A DNA stretch of 47,782 nucleotides from assembly GCF_000003605.2 (NCBI RefSeq), contig NW_003134349.1, positions 300,970 to 348,751 of the forward strand, written 5' to 3'. Of this stretch, positions 1 to 10,190 are shown piece by piece. The notes beneath the pieces were generated by a model. It saw only the letters and a program-made list of their open reading frames with translations, did not search any database and was not told where the DNA came from. Made by a program: the position numbers and the translations under genes. Numbering within the stretch: the stretch's first letter is position 1; each line of letters starts with the position of its first letter. The DNA is from Saccoglossus kowalevskii. Its lineage: Eukaryota; Hemichordata; Enteropneusta; Harrimaniidae.

Positions 1-538
1 GGATGAAGTTCTACAATTTGTTTCTGGTGGTAGGAACTGTTTCAATGCATACATTGCTCGGGCTGCTATATCTGCTAATTTTTGTTTGGCTTCAGTGTAG
101 CAGCCACTTGACTTTATGTTTATACCTAGGTAGTTGTACATATCTACACAGGTAATATTTTGTTCATTATAATAGAATTTTTCTGTCTTTTTTAGTGTTC
201 CTCGTCTGAAAATAACAACTTTTGTTTTTGTCAGATTTACCTGAAGTTTCCATTTATGACAATAAACCTCTAAACTATTTAGTGCATTTTGTAGACCATT
301 TTTTTGTTTCAGATATTAACACTAGATCATCTGCATAGAGTAGGGAACTTATTTTACAGTTATTCAATGTAACTGGATCTAATGATTCATCTTCTAGTGA
401 ATTATTTAAGTCATTAACAAACAAATTAAAAAGCATTGGGCTAATGACACAACCCTGCCTAACACCCTTGGTCGTTTCAAATATGGGTGTAATTTTATTT
501 TTGAAACGAATACAATGAACTTTGCACATATACATACG
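1..538 (-). mobile_element. Broken LINE (non-LTR retrotransposon) reverse transcriptase fragment
   Basis: Minus-strand reading from about 538 down to the window edge gives a reverse transcriptase palm. It shows GVRQGCVISPMLFNLFVNDL, then SSLLYADDLVLIS with the catalytic YADD. After a frame change it continues as YCHKWKLQVNLTKTK, a MYNYLG motif, and KQKLADIAARAMYALKQFLPP. The order palm, thumb, 'YLG' connection is standard for animal LINEs. The frame is broken near 300-310 by one extra base beside an A run (seen as a T7 run on the plus strand). A stop (plus-strand TTA, 545-547) lies four codons upstream of the first Met of the open stretch. The copy is therefore 5'-truncated and inactive, with its 3' end beyond the window. 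It sits in intron 3 of the receptor gene, in the same transcriptional direction. Confidence 0.9.
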
Positions 539-540
539 TG

Positions 541-734
541 TGGATTACATGAAACCAAGGAATTTGTGAAAATTCATTTATATGTTCATGTTAATAAAAC
601 AACGTATGTGCAATGTTATCTAAACGGATCGCGAGCCTGTGTTGATCAGTGAGCGACTTTTGTTATCAGACATTGACATGCTGGTTGGCAACAATGTAAG
701 AATATGACGTCGCAGTACGAGGGCTTATACTTAC
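541..734 (-). other. Visible part of receptor intron 3
   Basis: The stretch between the exon 3 donor and the LINE fragment has no reading frame resembling the next expected receptor segment. The following exon must lie beyond the LINE, outside the window. Confidence 0.6.
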
Positions 735-905
735 CAATGAGAACAAGTCAACTGTCTGATGCAGAGTCCCGACTTTAGTCCACCCAAAGTATTTGAGCAT
801 GTCGTATTTCACGGCATTCAGAACTTTTTCTGGAGGGAAAACCCGGAAGAACTTCTTAAAGAGAGTCCTGTCTGACAGCTTGGGAGAGGCTGACGAGTAA
901 GACAG
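735..905 (-). CDS. GABA-B receptor-like protein, exon 3 (venus-flytrap domain)
   Basis: Internal exon of 57 codons, residues 125-181 of the partial protein, read from 905 down to 735. The acceptor is TTACAG (AG at 907-906) and the donor is GTAAGT at 734-729. Both boundaries are phase 0. The translation opens LSYSSASPKLSD and continues with KKFFRVFPP, YFGWTKVGTL and HQTVDLFS. It aligns without gaps to the segment LSYGSSSP...FFRTHPS of GABBR1 and LSFAATTP...FFRTVPS...WKRVGTL of GABBR2, part of the extracellular ligand-binding lobe. Seen: positions equivalent to GABBR1b Gly151, Ser153 and His170 are Ser, Ala and Phe here (S128, A130, F147), so the usual GABA-contacting set is not conserved. Known: class C GPCRs use this lobe for ligand or for heterodimer contact. 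The next exon would be left of the window. Subunit type (1, 2 or a lineage-specific paralogue) is unresolved. Confidence 0.93.
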
Positions 906-1280
906 CTGTAAGAATAATAAAAATAAAGAACGATGACGAAAATACCGTAAGATTGATATTGTAACAGCTGTATTTGCTTGTTTTGTTTGTTTTTTTCGCT
1001 GTCATCTTAGTCACTCGGCATCGAATTCTCTATCTTGTCGAAACTAGGGATATTTCTCTCGTTCATTCCAATAAATACACACAACACGATAGTTCAGTCT
1101 AATAGTTGTTGCTAGTAGATCAGTGACCGAAACCACCACCGACGTTATTCAACTCTTTTGACAAGCATACAACGTTATACATATAAGATTCTGATATAAA
1201 CTCCGACTTCTGAAATTCCACTAGCCAGACACACAATAATAATGACTCATCATATTCGAACATGAGTTCAATGATACATT

Positions 1281-1340
1281 TCACTCCCGTTAACATTATT
1301 ACACTTCCGTTAACGTTATTACACTTCCGTTAACGTTAAC
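1281..1340. repeat. Three-unit 20-bp tandem repeat
   Basis: Three head-to-tail 20-bp units of the form ACACTTCCGTTAACGTTATT. The first differs at a few positions and the last ends GTTAAC instead of GTTATT. Each carries a GTTAAC or near-GTTAAC palindrome. It lies in receptor intron 2. Confidence 0.85.
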
Positions 1341-2059
1341 GGTATTAACAGTACAGGCTGTCACTCCTCGGATTGGTTTGAATTTATCAACGGTGTCCTC
1401 TGGAGGTCACTTTTCAAATAATGTCAAGATTACAGTTATTATTGGCGGAAAGTTGCAAAAATAGTTCTACTTGATTAGGTTTGCACGGGGTCAGTTACTC
1501 GCTTCAAATTGCCGTTTATGTACTAGTATATGTACGCTAACACAAGGGTTGTCTATAACATATTCTGTCAGGGTATGGCAACATGTCAATAGGCAATGGC
1601 AAACCTACAGCTAAATATATATACGTTGATATTGCCTATGTTTATATTAAGGTTACCTTCAAACAAGTGTTAGTATTTTAGCAGCAGTAGTGTTATGGGA
1701 ATATTGACGTTTATGTCACCATAACCCTATCCAGTACTGTGCACATTAGTTTTATGAAAGCATGCCTTGCGTAATTGTAAGTCAGGGGAATAGGGACATC
1801 TGACGATTAAAGCATGTTTATCGTCAAATCAATATTGAAGTTTATTTCTGAGTTATATTTAGGTTTTTCTGAATAGAACGGATAATAAAACAGTCTTCGA
1901 TCAGCATTTATATCTGTTAGAAAGATCGATAATCAATTGACGTAGAATAATTCGGGAATGACGTTTCTTTTGCGATTACAATGCAGTTAAGAGCAACATG
2001 GAACATTTTTGTGTGAAAGGTTCCCCATTTCGTATCGTAAAATGTAAAAAATTATCATT

Positions 2060-2602
2060 CTTCGATGTAGTGCTGTTCTCATTGTAGCAACGAGGAGTGT
2101 AACGACCCTTGCCGTAGGGCTGTTCTAATTCTAGCAGAAAAGAGTGTAGCGACTCCTGTCGTAGGGGTGTTCTAATTGTAGCAGCAAGGAGTGTAGCCAC
2201 TCCTGCCGTAGTGGTGTTCTAATTGTAGCAGCAAGGAGTGTAGCCACTCCTGCCGTAGGGGTGTTCCAATTGTAGCAGCAAGGAGAGTAGCCACCCCTGC
2301 CATAGTGGTGTTCTAATTGTAGCAGCAAGGAGTGCAGCGACTCCTGTCGTAGTGGTGTTCTAATTGTAGCAGCAAGGAGTGCAGCGACTCCTGCCGTAGT
2401 GGTGTTCTAATTGTAGCAACAAGGAGTGCAGCGACCCCTGCCGTAGTGGTGTTCTAATTTTAGCAACAAGGAGTGTAGCCACTCCTGCCGTAGTGGTGTT
2501 CTAATTGTAGCAGCAAGAAGTGCAGCGACTCCTGCCGTAGTGGTGTTCTAATTGTAGCAGCAAGAAGTGCAGCGATTCCTAATGTGGTTCTGTGTAGCAG
2601 AA
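2060..2602. repeat. 47-bp minisatellite, about 11 units
   Basis: About eleven tandem units of 47 bp can be anchored on the recurring GTGTTCTAATTGTAGCAGCA at roughly 2073, 2120, 2167 and so on every 47 bp to 2543, with a worn partial unit to about 2602. Most units hold AGGAGTGTAGCCACTCCT, a perfect 7-bp-arm hairpin with a TAGC loop; others have GCAGCG in the loop and 6-bp arms. Because 47 is not a multiple of three, the array is open in long stretches of the minus strand. The resulting repetitive Gln/Leu/Tyr-rich ORFs are artefacts. Confidence 0.93.
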
Positions 2603-3781
2603 TATAGACTCGCGGAGGATAGGGGTAAATGTTGTAATTCACTCTGGAAGATGACGGATACATGACATATATTACTGAGTTTTTTTCAGGCGTCGGCCAG
2701 AGGCCAAGCGCCAAAGACATGAACAAATGCCCTTTCAAGCCAAGTATGAATCCCGTCTATCCCAAATCCATAGTCTTATAAGAAGAATCACGTGACATTG
2801 TGACGTCTACGTGACGCTAAGAATAATTAAATGTAATTGGTTAGAACTGTATAACTTGCCAAATAAGAAATTACAGACTTTCGTGATGTCATTAAACATG
2901 GCGTACCTGAAAGTGTTAATATGGCCTAGGCATACACAACACATTGGTCTGTTAACTTTAAGTGTAAAAAATAAACACAAAGGTAAGATTGCATGGAATA
3001 CGCATACTGACATAAACACTTGAATGCATTTGTCCCGTCATGGGCAGAAGATGCACTACATTGGTGTCACTGTCTCTTCCAACAAAATATGTCCCCATTT
3101 TCACACTATCATATATGGATAGATGCAAAACATAAAACTATCCCACAAGCAAATTTACAAATACTAGTAAACATTTGAAATTCACTAAACAATAATGTAT
3201 AAAATATCCCATGATATTCAATTTATTCCCTGTGGTATTTCGTGTCATCTACAAGAAACATAAAAAAAATAAAAACATGTCTCTGTGTTACATTCAGCGC
3301 TGTTACGACTTCAAAAAATCAGTGAGTGCGGTTTTCGAGGAGACTGACTGTGACTCACTTGTTCAGCAAGTAAACGATTTTCGCAAACCTATGAGGTCTG
3401 CTTCTAACTCACGATCAAGTCTGACATCGACGTGGTATTATTTTTCCCTGCAGAGTTTGTTGTAATAAGATAAATGAAAATAAAGTAAAACAAATAAGCA
3501 TAGAATAACAATTTATTGATTCTAGTTAATGTTTTCTAGTGGGTTGAAAAAACTCCATGGCATCGGGTTTATGCGGTACAAGTATTCGTTATAGCACGGT
3601 CAACAATTATTTTGAAAAAGGACTATGCGTATAGTTAAATATAATGGAGTAGTTTTAAAGAAAATGGAAACACGTCGATTTATCTGTAAAATTACTTTTT
3701 TTTAAATGACTATGTAAGTTGCAGACAGATGCGTGCGATGAACCAGACTAGTGGCAGCTGATTTAATCGCAGCTGCGCAAA

Positions 3782-3846
3782 AGGTGTAGCGAACCCGGCC
3801 GTAGTGCTGTTCTTAATGGAGTGCAACCGCGAGTGCAGCGATAACA
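3782..3846. repeat. Single diverged relative of the 47-bp minisatellite unit
   Basis: The stretch GTGTAGCGAACCCGGCCG, TAGTGCTGTTCTTAATGG and GAGTGCAGCG matches parts of one and a half units of the array 1.2 kb to the left. It is too diverged to be a recent copy, so it may be an old dispersed unit of the sequence that seeded the array. Confidence 0.65.
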
Positions 3847-4829
3847 TATATAGAGGTCATATTGTAATAGTACAATATGAACACCTGTATAAAGGTGTAC
3901 AAACTCTGTATCGAGCGAGACCATTCAATTCACCTATGTAGCGTAATAATGACACTGGTGGATGGTAAAACTCATTAAATGGCAGAGAGATATTTTTTTA
4001 AATAGCTAGACATTTCTATATAGCATGACTACACACATACTAATTGTATCCATGAATTACGTCAATGTGAATGCACTTTCTGGGCGCCCATAAATTCCAC
4101 CATTGATGTGTTTATGCAATGTATTATGGGTAAATGTAGTATCACCTTAGGAGTTCGTCATAAGAAATGCCACTGTGTTCAGGAACGATAATACCACAGC
4201 ACACTGAATAAGTAAAGCACCTGGAAGTTATCCACGATGCTATAGGCCGATAAGAGGATTAATATTTATTGTTGAATAAAATATTTATGATGAAATATAT
4301 CTGAGCACTTACTGTTACAATACTGCGCGTGCTAAATCACAGATCAGTGTGATCGCATTGTATAGCTCGAAGCAAGATACGAATAGTGTGAACGCAGCTA
4401 TATGAATTATTCCGCGTTCCCAAATGTTAAAGCACTACCTAGCTGTAATTTACTATATTTAACTAGTTACATTGCATGCTGTCATTGACCGGTAACCACA
4501 ACAACAAAGAACAAGCCCGAAAAAAACAACACAAGGAAAGGTAAATAAATTAATGAAAACAAATTATTACATACAATAACTGTTTCTGATTGGAGACGCT
4601 CGATTAGGTATGGCTCACCGCACAGCCATGTACTCACTTGAAGGTTTTGTCGCATGAAATTACGCAAGATGGTGATGTCGTTACAATTACCCCCCACAAT
4701 TCCACACGAGAAGCACTATATCGTAAAGGATTATGGGATATATGCCATCATTGATTACACACGATATTTCCTGTGGATCAACGAAAGGTCATATCCGATG
4801 CTGACTAATGGGAACAACAGCAATGTATG

Positions 4830-4961
4830 TTAAAGCGCGGTGGTCGTCGCGCAGCGCGTGTTCGAATTTCATGTAAATAAACAATATACTTTACACGCGT
4901 TGTGTACGTTGCTATGAGTCCCACATCGAACAGGACGCGGCACGACGACACCGCCCTTTAA
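4830..4961. mobile_element. MITE family A, copy 1 (TTAA target site, Kolobok/T2-like ends)
   Basis: A 132-bp element bounded by TTAA at both ends. Its terminal inverted repeats are TTAAAGCGCGGTGGTCGTCG on the left and, read inward from the right, TTAAAGGGCGGTGTCGTCGT. The interior includes AATTTCATGTAAATAAACAA and GTTGCTATGAGTCCCACATC, shared with the copies at 9592 and 23213. There is no coding capacity. Known: TTAA duplication with ends beginning AGGG/AGGR is typical of Kolobok-superfamily and Xenopus T2-type MITEs. Superfamily placement is inferred. Confidence 0.88.
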
Positions 4962-6759
4962 TGCCTACGTACGTGTCAGTGACAATAGTAGCATTATAAA
5001 TTCTTGATATTTAGTACAGTATTAATCCCCATTCTGACTGATGTTCTTAATTTAAAACAGGTCAAAGCGCGTAAACCGAGGCTTCGAAACTAGTTCCGCT
5101 ACTAGTGTCAAATCACCAAGCTCGAAGAATACATTCTTGTATTTAAATTGTGCTTGTTCGCTAATTAAGATTTGTGATCATATTGAATTCACAACATGTT
5201 CATTCAAGAAAATATCAGGAACTTCCCAATGTACGAAAATTATTCATACTTGAAATGGTTTTCTGTGACAAATCCGCCAGCATGATACTATCGATACGTG
5301 GTTAGATGAATGAACATGTACATCGGTAAATCTTACTAAACGTCGAAAGTTGAATATCTGCATGCACGAAGTGTTTTCACTGTGTAGTGTCGGTTATCAC
5401 AGTTTATTTCAGCTGTAATACGACACGAACATGTCTGCATCACGCTGTTGTGTATTGCACAAGGTATACTTTGACAATTCCAGCGGGAAGAATATATTTC
5501 ATGGCTTTCCCCTTAAAGGTTGTTAGCGTAGGAGACAGTGCGCCCAAGAGTTAAATGCGTTTTTTCTTTCATACTGCACGGTGTCTGAAGGATGACAACA
5601 AAGATACTGTAGAAGAACACTATGGTGGTTATAATTCTATTTCAACCCTACTCGAATTCACATTTATATTTTGGCTAAAAATCAACTATTGTAACTGCTC
5701 GTTATTTTCAGAACCATGGCTACATAATATTTCTACAAGATAAAATCTCCGAGTAGGAAACAATTCACGATTATTCAATAAAGCAACCTATTGACGCAAC
5801 CGCGGCCAGGGTAATTTCAATTGCTCTATAACCACCATTATGAACATCCTGTCTCCGTCGAACGGAGGTGTATAAAACTCACGTCTCCGGTTGTTACCAC
5901 TCAATTACCCGTCGTCGTATCGTACAATTCAGCTCCATCGATAGTACAAAAAACGGCGACTCACTCGACAGACACGTATCATGACAAATAAATTCAGACC
6001 ATTTCAACGAACAACATCGCTGCTATTTCATGTTTTGATTAACCTATACATTTCAATTGCCGAACAGTATTAGCAAATCGAATTATAGTAGTACACCCTT
6101 ACTGGATAGTTGCGGAAAATTAGCATTAAGTAGACTTATTGATCAACACGTAGCTGCAATAATGCTTTCGATTACCCCCTCAATCGATCGTTCATTATTT
6201 GTGGTTTACGCAATTACGTGTCCATTTTCTAGGATTATTGAATTTGTAAGTTTTAAAATACACCATACATTATCATTCTTTTATGTAACTGAAAGTATTT
6301 TGAATAGTTCTATACACTCGTTGTGTTTGGGTCGAAGCTTATTTAAATAGTAAATTGATAATCCATGGCTACACAGTGAGTTACGTCATTTGCTATTATT
6401 GTTGTCAACCTCAGTTCTGGGCTTTATATACTGGACTAGGTGCCTGATATGTCGGTCTATACTCCCGCTGTGCTATCGTTTTGCATACTTTGTAATATTA
6501 TTGTAATAATCGGGTGAAATGTGGCTCGGTTACCCGAAATGCAACACGCTATAGGGTACAACGACCTTTCTTTGATTTTTAGACCCGTTGGAAAACTACA
6601 TTTACCGGTGCCCCTACGTACACACGTTTTGCTGGATTTTTTGGCGTGGGTATAGTCAACGTGCCGTTACCAAGCAGTTGTAAAATGTCACATGCAGTTA
6701 TTGAATCAACATAAACAATCAATGTGTGTGTGTGTAAAATACTTTTTTCGTTGCATTAC

Positions 6760-6900
6760 CTGAAGTAAATTCCACAAATGTGACGCCTGTGCCGTCGGTT
6801 CAGTCACTATAGAGCAGCCTGCACCTAAAACCATGATTTTAGTAGTCGTTGTATTGTATAGTTCTCGGTACATGACGTCAGTTCCTCTACCTCCATTACA
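6760..6900 (-). CDS. GABA-B receptor-like protein, exon 2 (venus-flytrap domain)
   Basis: Internal exon of 47 codons, residues 78-124, read from 6900 down to 6760. The acceptor is TCCACAG (CAG at 6903-6901) and the donor is GTAATG directly after a CAG glutamine codon. It is phase 0 on both sides, matching exons 1 and 3. The hallmark is KIMVLGAGCSIVTE followed by SHLWNLLQ, which aligns with the 'GCSSVST...MWNLIV' stretch of GABBR1 and 'GGVCPSVTS...GWNLVQ' of GABBR2. Cys78, the first residue, and Cys106 in GAGCS sit where GABBR1 has its Cys103-Cys129 disulfide (1b numbering). Ser107 matches GABBR1b Ser130, which contacts the ligand carboxylate. A sequon Asn93-Thr-Thr gives a possible N-glycosylation site. 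The exon has no internal ATG start and would be missed by ORF calling from Met codons. Identification rests on motif order, phase and splice sites. Confidence 0.92.
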
Positions 6901-9591
6901 CTGTGGATTCGAACAGATTAGATAAAATATAATTAATTAGATCACAATTCAGCTTTACTGCAATGCTTTTGAACGTGAATGATAATTTTGAAGGTTTCGA
7001 TGGCATGTCGTCATCTATTTATTTATTTAGTCATGAATAATAAACCATCATTATTCACGGCACATTCTACACTGTGCACGTAACTATGACAACAAAATCT
7101 CACAAATCTCAACAGACAATTCACCTACACGAAGTCAAAAAATATAAACGAGTGATTTTGGAAAAAAAGTGTAATTTGGAATTAATGTTTGTTGCTTTTT
7201 TTTACAGCTGCCCTATTTGTCGAGTAGTGTTACATAAATGTATCTGCATATTATTTAAATTGATACGAAAAAGACCATCTCACTACCAATCACATTTGCG
7301 CAGATTTACCCGGTGTTGTACATAGTTTTAACATTGAATGGCACAGTTTATCCTGTAACAAATATGTGTATTTCCGCCCTTGACTATTGTGACTTTTGAA
7401 ATGTTTATTAACAATTGTGGCCGTGCATTTCCGACAATGTGGGGAAAATGCATGCGTTCTTTTTCAACATGGATACATAGTAAGCATTGGTTAAGAGCCG
7501 AAAAAATATATTTATTGCATTATAAGAATGCAAGCAAGAGATTGAAAAACTTGCAAAAAACTGACAAAATAACAGTTTGTTAACGGTTCTCAATAGGAGC
7601 GCAAATGTAGGGATCGCCGTTTAGACCGAATGACACACCACGACTCAGTGTGAGATTTTTTTATTTATAAAACGAGGGCTTCTTTCTAGACTAGATTCCG
7701 TTGCGCGAGTATAGAATAATAGAAGGGCACTCTGAATGTCTAGTTTCTCCCGTACAAATAGGTAATAGATTATGAAAAGATTACCATGTCAAATTTTACA
7801 TGTGGATATGATGAAAGCAGGCAGTTATTCAAAGAATGTGAAAATGAATAAGAGTCTGGTCGAAGCTCACGCTATATTCACATGCCCTGAAATATACACG
7901 GACTCGAGATAAACGTACATTATTGCATGTTGTTCTAAATTTGCCAAAACGAAGACAGTTTAAAATGTGTTACATGACACAAATTAATTGGAAAAGGGTG
8001 AACCGAGTGCACCGGTGACCTAAATACAATAAGGGGAGATTATACATCACGTACGAAAACTGTCTTTTACGTCTTTTATTAGTCGTTCAGCAGTTTACAG
8101 AGTACGTTAAAGCACGTATTAAGTTTTCCGACTAATACGATTTGCGTTACAAGCTAACTGATTTAAAGTAATAACGTTCTGTGAGTTATACAACTTCGCG
8201 TATTCTATATAAAATCCACTGATAGTATTTTCTCATACTAAGCTTGGAATTATCACTGTTTGGTAATAAGTTTACAGTAGTACATTTCGCCGCCGTTCAA
8301 TAGATTCAATCATTAGTGAACATGTAGGAAACATACATGTATCAATGAATTATGATATGATAGAAATTCCATGAAGTAACAACTATCATTAAGAATATGT
8401 TGTACTGACATGTCAATAACACGTGGATGTTTAATGTGCTGCTTTTGAAGTCAGTCAGAATGTTTCTGACATTGTGTTGTGTTGAATATAACTACAGCAA
8501 TGCAGTCCATAATGTGATTGACATTAATTGTGCAGTTAGTATGGGTTATTCAGACAACAAACTCTATTTTTATCGTATCTATACATTTGTCAAGCGCAAA
8601 AAAGAAGATTCACTGCAAAAAAACACATCAATAACCTAGATCCCAATATGTAGATCAATAAATATATCCACGAATGCTTAACAAAAGCATAAACAAGGGG
8701 TTCAAACTTGTCCATATTGCAACTGATATTTGGTGCACCTGATTACAGTAGATTAGTACATAATCAATTTTCAATAAATATTACGAGTTTGACATTATTA
8801 CAGCTCAGTTGAGAACATATTTATGTTTCTTTGAGCTATCGATTAAACTGTGGTTGTTCGCAAAACTACTTATTATCTTAAACAAATACTCATTTGCATA
8901 AGAATGACGTGATCATAACACACATATAAGAACACTTGGGTAAGATGATGTCATCAAGAAATGTTCTAGTCTATCAACACGTGCAATCAGAAATCATCGC
9001 GATATACATATATATGACAAATTCAAATTACTGAACTGAAATTAAAGTTTGACATATCTGATATTTGCAGATTTTGCTAAATCAGGGAATTGGTTACTAC
9101 TGACAACATATTAAATAAAGTGACTGATTAGTTTATGTAATCTGTGCGTTTTTTGTTTATTTTTTTTTGTGTTATGTGTCATGAGTGGACTACGTGGTCA
9201 GATTTCGATTGGATATCGTGTTGTATGATATTTATTTAGATCCGTTGCCACTGTGTCGAAGAGAACATGGAAATTGAAACATTTTTCACTCCCTAGGCCA
9301 GTTGTGTTGAGTATGTTCCAAACCGTAATTCGAAACTGCGTTGCATGTCAAGATTTTCGGTATTCCAGATGAAAATAACTACATGTTCTACCACATATCT
9401 CATTTTAATACATATGTTAAGTTTAACAAAATACAGCTTTAATGTCTGTAATCCGTCGTTACATACAATTGAGAACAATGAAAATTACAAATAAATAAAA
9501 TATAATCACATAGCAAGTCTACAAGCAGTAAAGGTAATTGAAAAGCCTTGAGCAGCAATTTGATTTCTCTGTTGAACACCTTGCATGTATA

Positions 9592-9724
9592 TTAAAGCGC
9601 GGTGGTCGTCACGCAGCGCGTGTTCCAATTTCATGTAAATAAACAATGTATTTTACATGCGTTGTATACGTTGCTATGAGTCCCATATCGAACAGAACGC
9701 GGCACGACGACTGCCGCCCTTTAA
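9592..9724. mobile_element. MITE family A, copy 2
   Basis: A 133-bp TTAA-bounded copy in the same orientation as the copy at 4830 and nearly identical along its length, with a small number of substitutions, for example GTTCCAATTT for GTTCGAATTT and CCCATATCG for CCCACATCG. The right end reads GACTGCCGCCCTTTAA. It lies in receptor intron 1. Confidence 0.9.
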
Positions 9725-9954
9725 ACGTCTTAGGCAAGTAACATTGATTCCTTCTGAGATTACCAGTGTAACATAGTTACAAATTAGCCCGTCCAGTCTG
9801 CCAAAACACACTTTTAAATGTTCAGGCAAGTCGTACTCTAGCAAACACTTGATTTTAGATGAGTTTAAATTAGAGAATAGGCATGCCATTTTAAACAATG
9901 TTATTATCGGTGCAACAGCTAAACGAATAAATTGTTAATTGCAGTAAATTAACA

Positions 9955-10190
9955 AAAGCGTGTTCGGACGCAACAACGTTTCGATATCGCGTCCGCGCGA
10001 CGCGTACAACGCTTCATGCTCGAATAATAAGTCGAGTCAAAGCGACGTTTACAACGCGACAATAAAAAGTCCACAAATACGGCCAACGCCCTTCAATTTA
10101 AACTATTGTCCAAAATCGTTCAATAACCTATTTGTGATGCGTGTGAAATTACGTCGTGCGAGAAGTGTGTGTGATTCTATTATCAGATGA
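9955..10190 (+). other. CpG-dense patch with a 76-codon open frame lacking an ATG start
   Basis: The first ~107 bases hold about 19 CpG dinucleotides, including runs such as GTCCGCGCGACGCG, against a CpG-poor AT-rich background. The plus-strand open frame over the patch begins at GTG and gives no recognisable domain. I do not call it a gene. It could be a short CpG island or an old element, 230 bp beyond MITE copy 2. Confidence 0.45.

Larger units (their letters stand above)
906..6759 (-). other. Receptor intron 2 (about 5.9 kb)
   Basis: Intron between exons 2 and 3, donor GTAATG and acceptor TTACAG. It contains the 20-bp tandem repeat at 1281-1340, the 47-bp minisatellite at 2060-2602, its single degenerate relative at 3782-3846, and MITE family A copy 1 at 4830-4961. 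Short ORFs at 2811-3023, 3211-3465 and 6057-6350 show no recognisable domain and have the local AT-rich composition. I treat them as chance. Confidence 0.85.

Noticed and set aside
2131..2738. Minus-strand repetitive ORFs rich in Gln, Leu and Tyr
   Set aside because: They are translations of the 47-bp minisatellite, which shifts frame each unit. There is no protein evidence.
4830..4961. Assigning family A MITEs to piggyBac because of the TTAA target
   Set aside because: piggyBac ends normally begin CCC/CCT next to TTAA. Here the inward sequence is AGGGCGG/AGCGCGG, closer to Kolobok/T2 elements.
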